Assembly (NCBI GenBank): GCA_021030905.1
Contig: JAGFMI010000026.1
Coordinates: forward strand, 186,001 to 250,000
From: Pyrenula massariospora
Taxonomy: Eukaryota > Ascomycota > Eurotiomycetes > Pyrenulales > Pyrenulaceae
Length of the DNA: 64,000 bases
Direction of reading: 5' to 3'
The notes beneath the pieces are model-generated. The model searched no databases, was not told where the DNA came from, and saw nothing but the letters and a program-made list of their open reading frames with translations. Positions 22,497 to 34,583 of this stretch are shown piece by piece (the stretch's first letter is position 1; each line of letters begins with the position of its first letter). The position numbers and the translations under genes are program-made.

Positions 22497-23966
22497 ACCG
22501 GCTGAAGGATAAAGTAGATATTGAATAAACCAGAGGAGGAGCAATGGGACAAATTAATATACAGGAAAGGAAGGAAAAAAATATCAATGGACCTTTGATA
22601 TATCGTCAGTGAACGGCGACATGTTGCTCCGACCCTCCGCTCATGCTGCGGAAGATCGCCCCCTAATAACCCACACTCATTTTCGGTCGGTCTGCCTTGA
22701 GTGGAAGAAGGCGCAAAAGAAACTGAGAACTCAGCGGGAGCTATGAGTCGATAATTGGGACATCCTCCTCCTCGAGCCTAGCTGCTAACCAACGGTTAGT
22801 CCTTGTGCGTCGAGGCATATCCGGTTGCATTACTTAGGGGAAAAGGAGGCGTTGGAAGTTGATTCCGGCCGCTAGCTGCCTTGAGGCTCGGTCCGTACTG
22901 CTCCATCGCTCCGGCCGTAAGCAGGGGCCATGCACGCCTAACTGCGTCCTCTGCAGGTTCACGTACAACTAAACGACTTATATTAGGTAAAGTATCAATC
23001 AGTGTGTTTCCAAGACGATATTGCCAACCTAGGTACATGAAGTACAATTTTCTTCAACTCACCAGCGTGACATCAAGTGGTTCTGAGTCCGTCTGATGAT
23101 CTATTTTGCTTCGTTGCTGCTTTGTTTGTAGAGAACTTTGGCGCCGGGGCGCAACGCCTTGCGAGGAGGCCGGATGATACCGAGGCGATGATCCACCCCG
23201 GTGCAGTAACTTCAGGAGGAACCAGACGGGACTAATATACCTGAGACCCAACAGCGAGGAGTGTTTTGCACTTGAGTGCGTTAATGATGCGAGCCAGGTA
23301 GTCAACTCAAAGCTGTACGCCCAACTTGGAACTTGGATGCAATCTGACCGGGCCTGACGCCATGGTGATTGTCGTTGATGCCATCGCCTAGCAGTTAATA
23401 CCTGTTCGTGGCTGATACCACTGCACAGGTGTTGACACGTTTGTTCTTCGCTGATGATTGCAGCTGGTATTTGGAAGGCTATCAGACTAATTCGAGGGCG
23501 TGTGTAGCATCAGAAGGATATAGATGGCGAGATATGAGGGTGCAGTCGCCTACGATGGATATTGTTTTCACTCTCATTGAGCATGGAGCAGAGGAGTCTA
23601 GAATGAAGACGTAGCCACAAGTCAGAAGATCATTTCATTATCGAGACTCGCACCGCACGTACATCCAACCCAGCCATATTCCGCGTCCCTACTATACCAC
23701 TGAGACCGGAGCAGAACCTATTATCCATGACCGAGCTACCTGGAGCCTTGTGGGAGCAATTGTGGAAGAGGCTTTGTTACACAAGTCATGGCCCTCCTTC
23801 AGGACGATTATTGGCCGGAAGAGGCGCCACCATTTTTGCATCTCAGCCTCGAATGCAAACTACGAGACACATGCATTTTTTAGAGAAACGTACCTATGGA
23901 GAGAAACCGTTCGCGTTTATACTTACCTATCCTTTCTTACTTTCCGCGACTTTAACTCCTCATACA
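22497..23966. other. Divergent intergenic stretch
   Basis: About 1.5 kb between the SDR-like and HET genes. Frames of 60-83 codons with no motif. The open frame of the HET gene extends up to 23727, but the first 80 codons resemble no part of HET proteins. Confidence 0.4.
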
Positions 23967-26345
23967 ATGGAACATTTACTGCTTGACCGTCCAGCGCCTA
24001 TCATCGTGCCGTATCTTCTTCCTGATGACTTTCAATACGATAACGGCGACTTTGAACACTATCCTGAGCGGAATGGATGGAATTTCGAATGGTGGCTCAC
24101 TCGAAAACCAGGCTATGGAATCAGCATTCCCATGTGGCTGGATATGTCTAATCCTACAAAAAAAATTGAAGAACTAGTCCCGTTCCTTCAAGCCTGGCTA
24201 TTCTTTGGCTTCCTCCAAGAGACGACCCGTTGCGTATCCACGCCAAGCCATTTTGTTCGTACTTGTGAGGAGACTGGCTCGAAGGATGTCACGACTGAAC
24301 GCCTTCAAGCGTTGGTATCCGTCCACTTAAGAGCGTTCCATTCAGAACGGGCACCTTGGTTGGGAAAATGCACAATCTCCCACGTAAACAAAGTTCTACG
24401 AGTTGCGAAGACTATACTAGATACGTTGCACGAAACAATATTCGAAGTAATTCGAACCGTTGATTCTCCGGCCAGGTCGCCAGAATATGCACTTATACTG
24501 ACTCCAGTGATTGATGACCTACTTGCCGTCGATTTTCTGGCGTCTCTGGCCTTCAGATCTGTGCAAGAAATGGAGGTCGGTTCCTATTTCCATCAATCGT
24601 ACACGTCGGACCACCCTAACCACTTGATTCGAAAGCGAATGATCTTGGATGGCTGGTGTATCAGCACTATTGATCGTCTATTTGATCCTGCGCCAACAGA
24701 ATTCCAAGCGTATGCCTACTCTGTAGGCACCGTGCGGGTGAAACAAGATCATACTAAATGCACAAAAGCCTATTGCAAAGCCAACCAAACAGCCGGCAAT
24801 ATTGAGCCTGCACATATCCGATCAGACTGCGACTGTGATCAAGTCGGGCCTCCGATGGACGAAGTCGTCCAGATTCTGCGAGAGCAACGTATTCCAGTCC
24901 TTGAGGTTAGCTTTCCTGAAGACGGATCTCTCGAAGGTCCCACATTTACTGTAACGCCGATGGACGCTGTCAAACGTTATATTGCCATCTCTCACGTCTG
25001 GTCTGACGGTCTAGGCAATTCTCAATCAAATCTTATTCCCAAATGTCAATTGAATCTTCTCACGCAAGCTATGAGCAATCCGGCAAACCCGAATGACACA
25101 TGTGCGCTCTTTTGGCTCGACACACTTTGCATTCCGGTCGATGACAGCCTTCAAGATCTCCGGTCGTTCTCGATAGGCAAGATGCATCAGATTTACAGAG
25201 ACTGCTTCGCCGTCCTTGTACTGGACGCTGATCTTACCGCCCTTACTCGGCAATCAACCAATGCAGAAATAGCAACACGCTTAGCTATGAGCGTATGGAT
25301 GACGCGCCTGTGGACCTATCAGGAAGGTGCTTTACCTAGCCGCCGATTCCTTCGAATCCAAGATGGAATGCTGGATCTAGACAAAATCATGAGTGACAGA
25401 ATCCGTGCGACCATATCTTCCGTTGAGCGTAGCGCTTGGGTGGTTCTTACGACATCTTTAGTCCGGAAGAGGCTGGATGAAGATGAGACATTCGACCAAC
25501 GTGCGCAACAGGTATTTGCCTCAATGTGCTCACGCACAACTAGTCGTGCTGGTGATGAAGCGATTTGCATCGCGACGTCTATAGGGCTGGACACACGTCC
25601 CCTCTTAGAGGTAGATCCGAGCAAAAGGATGCTTGAACTTCTCAAAGTTCTCCCTATCATCCCTATCAATATCCTGTTCAGTTGTTCCTCGACCGAAAAA
25701 TTGCCATACAGGGGTTACCGGTGGGCACCTAAGGCGTACATGCAAAGCCAAGCTGCAGTATGGTTTCCAGTTCAAGAGACGATCAAAAGACGTGGGGGAG
25801 GAGTATACAAGAGACACTCGCCATTCCTATTTCAAGATATAGGTGTTATGGCATATCTTTCACCCATCTTCATGAAAAAGGTCGACCTTAGCAAAGGGGA
25901 GTGGCACGTCACTCTTGAAGACGGTCGGTTTCTGCGAGCGACCCCTAGAACGAAGCACATGGGATTTAATTCAAATTCTGAGATCTTCTTTGGCCCATCG
26001 ACTGAGGATGCATTGATTTTAATGCCATACCCCTTGGACATCTTGAACCTATTGCCGGCGGAGTATGGCCTCCTTGTCATTAGAGGCTACGAGTCTCGTT
26101 GCTCCATGTCCCAGCGGCCAGAAGTGCAATCCTTCTCTGCAGGATTAATAGTAGGAATGGTGGACCTCGAACCCGGCCCTGCTCCATCTAATGCATTTCG
26201 CATTGAAATTGAGCAGGTAGAAGCGGAAACGAAAAGCGCGCAGTGGTGGTTACTCGATGGATTACCACCGGCTCGAGAACTTTTGGAGCTCGCAAAGCAA
26301 GGCGGTTCAATAGAATTCCCAAAATTGTTACCGCCGGAGATTTAA
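23967..26345 (+). CDS. HET-domain (heterokaryon-incompatibility-like) protein
   Basis: Intronless; 792 residues from ATG 23967 (MEHLLLDRPAPIIVPY), a typical opening for this kind of HET protein; the frame itself is open from 23727 (872 codons). The HET domain (PF06985 type) starts near residue 335 with RYIAISHVWSDGLGN, then LFWLDTLCIPVDD near 380, KMHQIYRDCFAVLVLDADL near 403 and WMTRLWTYQEGAL near 445, all hallmark blocks. Cys-rich residues TKCTKAYCKAN and SDCDCD sit just before the domain and may bind metal. HET proteins are NLR-like or stand-alone triggers of fungal cell death after fusion of unlike hyphae; most genomic copies are untested. No NACHT or repeat domain follows; the C-terminal 300 residues are unassigned. 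The frame looks complete. Confidence 0.92.
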   Translation: MEHLLLDRPAPIIVPYLLPDDFQYDNGDFEHYPERNGWNFEWWLTRKPGYGISIPMWLDMSNPTKKIEELVPFLQAWLFFGFLQETTRCVSTPSHFVRTCEETGSKDVTTERLQALVSVHLRAFHSERAPWLGKCTISHVNKVLRVAKTILDTLHETIFEVIRTVDSPARSPEYALILTPVIDDLLAVDFLASLAFRSVQEMEVGSYFHQSYTSDHPNHLIRKRMILDGWCISTIDRLFDPAPTEFQAYAYSVGTVRVKQDHTKCTKAYCKANQTAGNIEPAHIRSDCDCDQVGPPMDEVVQILREQRIPVLEVSFPEDGSLEGPTFTVTPMDAVKRYIAISHVWSDGLGNSQSNLIPKCQLNLLTQAMSNPANPNDTCALFWLDTLCIPVDDSLQDLRSFSIGKMHQIYRDCFAVLVLDADLTALTRQSTNAEIATRLAMSVWMTRLWTYQEGALPSRRFLRIQDGMLDLDKIMSDRIRATISSVERSAWVVLTTSLVRKRLDEDETFDQRAQQVFASMCSRTTSRAGDEAICIATSIGLDTRPLLEVDPSKRMLELLKVLPIIPINILFSCSSTEKLPYRGYRWAPKAYMQSQAAVWFPVQETIKRRGGGVYKRHSPFLFQDIGVMAYLSPIFMKKVDLSKGEWHVTLEDGRFLRATPRTKHMGFNSNSEIFFGPSTEDALILMPYPLDILNLLPAEYGLLVIRGYESRCSMSQRPEVQSFSAGLIVGMVDLEPGPAPSNAFRIEIEQVEAETKSAQWWLLDGLPPARELLELAKQGGSIEFPKLLPPEI

Positions 26346-27981
26346 ACACCGGTACTAGAAGTCGGAACAACGAGTTAACTTTGAAAAGCTCTTCACCAAG
26401 ATTTTCGAGAAGTTATGGACCCAGGCGTATCCATTGGATAAGGGAATACCCCACGGAGACTAGAGAGAAGACAACAATTCAGAAGCCAACATACAATGAT
26501 TTCGACAGCACCTCACTACGCCTTCCTCTAAAATTCCCCTAAAGGCCACTGACTTTGGTGAGCGAAGCGGCAAGTTTTTATCGACGCAAGGATCCGCCAA
26601 GCGTGGCTCTCCAATTGACCATCAAGGTTCCATGGCTAAGCGCGGATTCTACGAGGACAGCTTGCAGGCGACTAAGAGAGTCATCGCATTCAGTAAAATA
26701 GGGAGATATCGAAGCCCCTTGTACCACATGGAAAAGACGAGCAGCCAACAACGCAAGAGCACCTATGAACAATATCAAGTCCACAACGTAATTTCATCGC
26801 TCAACGTCTGACACAACATCTCGGCGGCTTCACTGGGATAACGTGGCCACAGCCCCACCAAGTGAGAAAGACAATCAAGAAGTCCGGCCGGCCATTGAGT
26901 CTACGTGGTTTGCGTACAACGATGGTCGCGATCGGTTGCAACCCATGGCGAGACTGTCACTCTGCGCAGCCGGGAACCTCTAAGTCGTCTGCATGTTTCT
27001 CATCATGGTGTACGAAGTGACTTTATGATTTGGCTTGGGCAGAACGACCCTGAGAGCGAGGAGCGATATCGGTGGAGAGATCAAGAGCCGTTCTGCCCGG
27101 AAGGATGCTGTCGAAGCTGGGTAGTTCAAGGCGTGGCCGATCCAATTAACAGGCCGCCGCCCGCCAGCGCTAAGGACTAGACCGGCTACTTTCTGCTACC
27201 CGGACTCGTCTTTGAAGCGGGCGCCCATGCAATCCAAAGACATACGTGGAAAGATCAGTGGAAAAATACTGGAAATGAAATCAAAATATCTTCATTGCTT
27301 CTCTTCTTGTGTACAACTTGTTGCTGCTATACCATCTGAGCCGAATGTTGGATCGGGGTGCTCGTAAAATTCAACTTGCCACACTCACACATGCAAACTA
27401 TCTCTTTCAGATCCGGGGAGCAATTAATCTTTCTGAAATAAAGAATCCCGCTCGCCATTACGCCGACGCTCATGCATCTGGACCCGCTTGCTTTTTCTGG
27501 AAGAATCTCCTAATGAGTGTAAAATAGAGAAAAGGAGGGACAAAAAGCACCAAAGGCGAAAAGAGACCGGCCCCTAGGAATTTCGTTCCCACCCCCTTCA
27601 TCCCTTGAACCCGCCCAAATTAAGGAGCCGATGAGAGCATTACCTTCAAGGTATTGTTACAGAGTAACACGAGTAAAAGAAAAGAGACGGCTGTAGGCGG
27701 AGATAACATACTATAGACCTGACAGGGCACGGTATGACAACAATCGCCAAAGATCCAACGGACGCACAGCTGTTTTTGAGCCACGGCTGAACACTGAGCG
27801 AATTTGAGGCTGAGTGTCAGAGGTCGTGGGACATCCAATATATGTGGGGCGGGCGCCGATGCTAACAATCAGAAGCGCCACGACTTCTGATACCTAGCCT
27901 CGATTCCGCGTGTAGCTTTGACTCCCTAGAACGCCGTGCCTCGAACCGCTTGAGTTCTTCAAAATGATGCGCTATGAAGGT
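26346..27981. other. Intergenic stretch, no gene seen
   Basis: About 1.6 kb. The longest frames (99 and 91 codons on the plus strand) have no motif. It lies between two genes that end toward each other. Confidence 0.4.
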
Positions 27982-29266
27982 TTATAGGATAAGATTGTTG
28001 AGGTTCTTTTGAATGATCATGTCTTGAACAGATTGCATAGTCGCTTTGAGAAGGGTAGTGTCCGTGGCATTGGTGTAGTGGATATAGATCTCACGATCGG
28101 CAGTCCGATTGATGCCTCTGAAACGGTCTGCAAAATACTTCTTCCCAGCCTCTTCGTCGTTTGGCCTGCCATGGTAATCAGGGAAGTGCGCAGAAATAGG
28201 AGATTTGGCGATCTTTGCACGGAAGAGGTCGACTTTGTTGAGGAAAAGAATGATCGGCTTTGTCTTGAACCACTCGCCATTAACAAGGGATTCGAAAAGC
28301 ATCATGGCTTCGTGCATTTGATTCTAGACGGGTCAGCAAGGATGTTGAATAGAGAGCAATTTCTGACGCACCGCATTCTGGTCTTCTACCAGACATTGAT
28401 CGTAGCCAGAAAGGGCCACCAGGAACATGAGACATTGGACGCCATCGAAGCAATGTATCCACTTCTTTCGTTCTGATCGTTGACCACCGACGTCCATCAT
28501 TCGAAAATTCAGATTCTGTAGCTCGAACAAGGTTTCTGTGATGCCAGTTGTCCGCAGTCGTGCATGAAGCATGTCTTGATCATCAGGAATCCAATCTGGT
28601 TGGAACATCTTGTCGAGATGGTCGAAGTAGCTACGGCGAGTTAGTGGGTCGAACGCCAACACAAGGGATTGCACGTACAAGTTTAGATTGTCGTGAAGCG
28701 CAAACTCGTGTCCCTTAGCAACTGCTTGCTGGACACCGGCGTCCAACCACATCGACTTCATAGCGTCCCTAACCTTTAGGTCACCAAAAGCCTCCTCAGC
28801 CTCCACATCCGAACTGGCATTTTCGATCAAATCGGCGTGGATCTTTAGAGTCGTTAGCATTGTGTTGAAATGAAGAGGAATCTGATCGCACCTTTGTCTT
28901 TTCAGACTCAAAATCGTAGCTCTCGGTGCTCATAATGTCCAGGAGAACCTTGAATGCGACGATCATGTTGGAGTAAATGACGGCCCGATTTTGTTGCTTT
29001 TCATCAACCGAGAAGCCCCCCGAATGTATGATCCTCATCTGTTTGATAATTGTAGATTTACCAGACTCGCCAGCACCTAGAGCAGATCAATGTCAGAATT
29101 TGACAGACCTTGCGTGGATACGCGAGTTTCTGCACGTACCTAGAAGCAGGATCTTCACAGTTCGTGCTTCTGTCTTTTTGTCTTGTCGCAAAATTTTGTC
29201 TATCTTGGCATTTTGTTGCAAAGCCTCCTTCTCGTCTGGCTCAACGCGAGACTGACCACACCCCAT
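27982..29266 (-). CDS. Heterotrimeric G-protein alpha subunit
   Basis: Four exons on the minus strand: 29266-29140, 29076-28892, 28842-28372 and 28323-27982, introns 48-63 nt, all GT..AG, 374 residues. The N-terminus MGCGQS carries the Gly for myristoylation and a neighbouring Cys for palmitoylation, so the protein should sit at the plasma membrane. Nucleotide-binding blocks: LLLGAGESGKSTIIKQ (G1, split by the first intron), RLRTTGITE (switch I), DVGGQRSERKKW (G3), LFLNKVDLF (G4) and TNATDT (G5, where most G-alphas have TCATDT). The C-terminal tail that reads the receptor is KNLNNLIL and lacks the Cys that pertussis toxin modifies, so it is not a typical Gi-like fungal group I subunit. Assignment to fungal group II, III or a further class needs a tree. 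It acts with a beta-gamma pair in signalling. Confidence 0.95.
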
Positions 29267-32200
29267 CTTGAAGATTTTGTTAAGAGCCAGGTCGAAAACG
29301 CGCGGGGGATAGGTTTACGGCAGAGGCTGATTTTTCGGATCGATCTGAATAATGATCGATATGTGGGACGGTAGGTGTGAAGTTTGGGTAGATTGCGTAG
29401 CTTACGATGGTAGCCGAGTAAGCGGTAGTCTTGGACGGAGCTTGAGCAACTTTGCCAGGACGAGGAAACTGCACACAGCGGCTGCCCAAAGAGGCGATCA
29501 GTGTTCAGGGAGGCACACTTCGAGCTTAGCTCTTGGAGCAAGGCCGATTTGGAGTGATGGTGATCTGTTTCTGACCAGCGGCTGGCCGTCACTTGAGCGG
29601 TGGAGCGGTGGTGGACACGGGGTGGAGATAAGATGAGCTGCTACAGGGATTTACGTCACGAAGAACACCACCTCCAGGGCTTGCGTGGAAAGTAATCGAA
29701 CAGATAAGGGCTGTAAAAAGAAAGCATAGAGATCGTAAGTGCAGAGAGTGCGAGGTGGTGATGAAAGGATTTTTACGGGATTATCTGCAGGCAGCACGTT
29801 CTCCAAGTCGCACGGAGGAGCAGCAACGGCTGAAGGAGGGGGCCAAAAGAAGGCTAGCGGGGGCACCCGGCTCTCGAGGCCCGTCACCCTGAACTCTGAA
29901 GGAGCGAGACGATCGCCGGGTATGAGATGAGGGCGCACGCTCCCAACCACGATAGATTGGCCAAGATCGACCTCGGATGCTTCGCACGCGCGTGGAGATG
30001 ACCGTTCCTCTCTTCTAACGTTCGCCAATCAATGCGCTGGAGACCAGGTGTTTCAGAAGAGCCCCCGGCCAGCCAGATTGTACGGCAGTTCGAAGATTCC
30101 AGCAGTTCTCTCGCCAGACGGGCAAGGTGCCCTGTCACGATTGGCCACTAGATACGAAAAATTCCAGGCATCATCCATGGAACGCCGCCCCAGAACTTAC
30201 GGCACCACTCTGTCACCGCCCCGGCCCGTCGTGGTCTCCCTACCACGTGCAAAAGCAAACCTTAAACATTGATCGGTGGCTGCACTATCGACGAGTTCCA
30301 GACAACGCAAGCTTGAGTTCGAACGGTGCTTGAAACCGCTACATCTACCGGTAACTGCATCAAAGACATCTTCCATCTCCCTAAGAGGCTTGCGTGTCGC
30401 AAGACAACGCAGTCCGCTGATGTCTAACGCCGTTCTGTTTTCCTATGCCAAATGCGACGACTCAATGCGACCCCACTGACAGGGCGTCTTCAGGGGTTGC
30501 GAAAGACGACCGACAAATGAGGTATCGTGTCCTTCGATCTTCACCCAATTGTGTTCATCGTAGCCTCCGGAAGCGACGCTAGGTAGACAAGCGCAAGTCG
30601 CTTGCTCTCGACCTCTTCAGTCAAAATATTCCGAAGGTATCTTTTTAGCAACTATCGGCCGACTTTCAGAGCCTTGTAGATCCCTTTTATTTTCAGCGCC
30701 TTCTAATTTCGGATTCAAAAATTCTGCTTGACCGTGATCAGCTCATTTCTGCCTGTTATGGTGTCTTCGTCCGACATTGTCCGGAATAGCCGTAGCGAAA
30801 GCGTCTGCCTGTATACCTAAACGCATTGACCGACTAACGCAGGCTATTCTCATGGCCGATGTCTGCACCAGCCGCGTGGTTACTTCTCAACGAAGGAACT
30901 CAATCTCAATACGAACCAGAGTCTCGAATTCGTACCTTTGTAGCTAAGAGGATTAAAAAATGCCAATTCCTCTCTGCTCCATCTATCTATCATTTTTTGT
31001 AACCTATCACATCCTTCTCATCTACTCAGGGTTCAACGCAAGCAGCAGACACAGGCGCTATCCCAGGGATAACCTTCATCATTGTGAAATCAAACACCAC
31101 TTGGAGTCGACAGTGGCAATTGCAGGTCTTACGAGAACTAGCGCCGGTGAACTACTAATCGAAAATCACTGCACCTCAATCGATCTCGCGACCCTTAAAT
31201 GAAAGAATCCGCTTGTAATTGGGTTGTTCTTGCATGTCTTATTCTCGGCATCGTCTTGAAAAATCCGCATTAGTGAGTAATGCCCACTTTTGTTACTATC
31301 TGGGTTCCAAGCAGGGCACGATTGACATTAAATTTTATTGAACGTGTGTCAAACAATATCACAGAAAGTCATCAATTTATCTGGTGATAGTCTTACGGAG
31401 ACAGCACTGGCGTCCCATGCACCGTCGATACGTGTTTAGCCCTCTGCTCGAGCATAAGTCTGATTGCCGTTAATTATATTGAGACAAATAGAACCCTCTA
31501 TAAAAAACCCCTCAAGATCTACATAGTATGTCTGTTATAGCTCTACAGATGTAATGGCACAATGCATGCCTGCTCCTGAAGCCATTTGGCCATAGCATTC
31601 CCGATCGGTCATGTAAGTGATTCTGCTCTGTGAAAAGAGAACTTCGAATGTACAGTGCATCAGCTTTGAAGATTATTTGTACAAGCTTTCCATACTATAT
31701 AGAAGCCGACATAGATGGATAGATGCACGTGAGTATCCTATTCACTATCGAGGAAGGTTGCTCATGTCGAGTACCGAGAGTGTAGTGAAAAGTTTTCATT
31801 TTTTATCCCTGCTTAGAGAGCCACATTTTTTTTCACGACTTTAACGATCTTTATTGCATCCCTGTGACCGGTTCTCCTTGAATTGCCATGTCATATTGCT
31901 AGCCCCTGCGCTAATCCTGGAAGATGTTGCGGTGTACTAGGACACTCTCTTAGGCGTTCCTACGAAGAACGGGAAGGCCACACCGCACTCGGCGGGGATA
32001 CGACCACAATGGCGCGACATTCTCAGCTTCTGTCACGTGAGGCTGAAAATTTTGGTCTTCACAGCAAAAAACGGACATTGAAAAGTCAACCATGTCTCCG
32101 CGGCCAGTTGCGTCATACATGATGGCAGGGGGGTGGCACAGGTACATGACAAGGTCCGCGCCCGACGGCGATGGAAATAAACACTCGGGCTGGTAGTCGT

Positions 32201-33816
32201 CAGTCGTATCCCGTCTTCGGATTTAAGTACATGCTGCCTTACGCGACCTCATTCCCTCTTATCAAAGCATAAATCTGCTTAATCATAAGGCTTGAAGACA
32301 CGACACCCTAGTGGCCGTCGTGAATGTCGGCGCGGCGATCTGCATGGCTCCCCTGGTAAAAGCTTCTAGAAGGTTTGATCGAGCTTCTAGCACGTGGTGC
32401 CGCAAAGCCGCAAAGGCAACGTTGTATTGGCGGGGCAAGCGTGAACGATGTGTCAAGAGCCTGCACGGCTAAAAAAACCTTGAGCATAAGCATAAGGTAA
32501 ATGTCGATAGTCTCGGCGAATGCTCGCTGAGTGGCGGTCGTGGACTTTGCCCCAGAATGACCGCGCCGACGGTATTGGTGGAGGTGAGGCTGGGAGGCTG
32601 AACAAGCGGGGAGGCACGAGACGCTAAGACGCAGGCTAATCCCGATCCAGCAGCACTTAGGCTTGGCATCCTTCGCCTCTTCCTGCTCTCAGTCCTAGTT
32701 TCTGAACGCCCAAGCTACACCACCCTTCAAATCGCCCACCATTTGCCCAAACGGTCGCAGCCTAGCCTCCGGTGCGACCTCCGACCATGTGGTCGAACCA
32801 TTCAGCGCCATCCACATGGTTAAGCGGCCAGAGAACGCCCCTCGAACAGGTGTGCTGTCTCAAAGTTGCGACATCGCCCAGCAGGAACATGCCGCGGTCT
32901 TGACCTGAAAGAGGCCGCCAAATGTCGATGCAACCAGCACGGTTGACGGGTGCAGAACACTCTGATGGCGGTCAAGCGGCCGGCTCCGGAGGTGTCTCAT
33001 TGGATGCTGTCTGTCAAGACCAATCCGAAGGAGGTTTGTTCCTGCCAGCTTCGGTATGGACTCATCTTACCACAAGTAAGAGTCACGATCCGGCCCACGG
33101 GAATCTGAGAATCGACCGCTCGCTGGCTTGGAATCTCACCGCTTTGCCATTCTAAACAACAGTCGCAGCGCCTCCGGATCAGGACAATGCGTTGCTAGGT
33201 GAGATGCAAGCCATCGACCTCCCTGGTGAACGGTCGCCCGAACATGGACCCTTAACACACTCTCGACCCATCATGTCAGCATTGGACCTATTATGTTAGC
33301 ATCGCGTTATGGCCCGGAATTACGCGACCTCGGCTGCCCATACCCATGGGCCGGGTTTGTTTTACCTTATTCGCCGCCGGCACGAGACCTTTCCTGCAAA
33401 TGCCACGACAAATCTATCCCAATACCAAGTAGCCTAGCGGTAACGTAGGACACTCCTACGATCACGCTGATGCTATACTTCTTTCAGAAGCAGGTCGAAT
33501 TACGCTGATTGGCTTAGACATGTTTTTGTCTTCCCGGCTTGACAATGACAATTGTAGGGCTTCAATCTGCAGCAGGCTTGCGCTCCTGCAACTACATCAC
33601 CGGGATCCCACAAGAAACATAAGCTTAATCTCCGCCGCTCCACTTCAAGTATACATACTCTCTGTTCCCATTTCATTCCTGTAAAGATCACCGATCCTCT
33701 TTTTTGGCCTTTCAGCTCTGCACCGCACTCCCAAGCCTTGACCACTGCCCGCGCTACGACGCACGCCCAGGAGATTTTCTCCAACCAAGACTGCCCAGGA
33801 TTCTCTCATCCCCGTC
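29267..33816. other. Long gene-poor stretch
   Basis: About 4.5 kb, the longest gap in the window. All frames are short (125 codons or fewer), overlap on both strands and show neither motifs nor consistent splice sites. Part next to 29266 is the promoter and leader of the G-alpha gene, and part next to 33817 that of the bZIP gene. A CACGTG palindrome lies at 30244-30249. I saw no long terminal repeat, inverted repeat or transposase remnant by eye, but decayed copies could be missed. Confidence 0.4.
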
Positions 33817-34583
33817 ATGGCGTACAACTACGCCGGCTCCGCATCTAGCTCACCGACACAATCATTCTTCGGGCTTTCAAATCCATACGATTCCACCTCT
33901 GACTCTTCAAGTCCACGTTCACCACCGGTACGCAACTGATAACTTCTCCAAGTTTTCCCAACTAATACTGGAAATAGCTCTTGATGAGAAACACGTCTTT
34001 ATCATATGACATGATGCCTTATACTACAAGCCAGGGCTACTATGGCTCCCAACAAACGAGACGTCCGGATGAATACACCTCAGCAAGCAACCTAGATGAC
34101 GGAGACCGGAGGCGAAAGCGCAATTCGAGCTCTTCCAAGGAGAAGGAAAATGTCCCTAATATGCACCTAGTAAGTTTCATTTCAACAATTTGGAAGAAAG
34201 TATTCTAATGTGACTAGCAGCGGCGCCGTGCGCAAAACCGCGCTTCTCAGCGTGCATTCCGTGAGAGGAAAGAGAAGCACGTCAAGGGTTTAGAACGCCA
34301 GCTCGACGACCTTCGCGACAAACACCAAGATCTACTCCAGTCGTACTCGCGGCAGACCGGCGAAGTTACCAAGCTAAATACCCGCATACACGAACTCTCA
34401 TCTGAGCTTGAAATGTTACGATCATCGCACGACGTCACGTTCAGCGACCTAATGTCACCCGATAAATTCGATGCGGTCCCCGGGTCGGAGATGCATTATT
34501 CAGGCCCAGAATTCTATTTCGATAAGGGGGCAATGGACATGAATGCGGGGTTCTCTATGCATCACCTTGATGATTCGCTATAA
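33817..34583 (+). CDS. bZIP transcription factor, Yap/AP-1-like
   Basis: Three exons, 33817-33927, 33978-34169 and 34218-34583; 222 residues. The basic region RRRAQNRASQRAFRERKEKH at the start of exon 3 fits the Yap/Pap1 signature N-x-x-(A/S)-Q-x-x-F-R, followed by leucine-zipper heptads (LERQLDDLRDKHQDLL). Exon 1 is Ser/Pro-rich and exon 2 ends in a basic RRRKRN stretch, so the N-terminus is likely disordered and nuclear-targeted. The C-terminus is short and acidic and lacks the two cysteine-rich redox domains of Yap1, so oxidant sensing by that route is unlikely. The last intron ends in two acceptors three bases apart (CTAG|CAG), allowing products with or without one Gln before the basic region. 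Target genes cannot be inferred. Confidence 0.9.
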
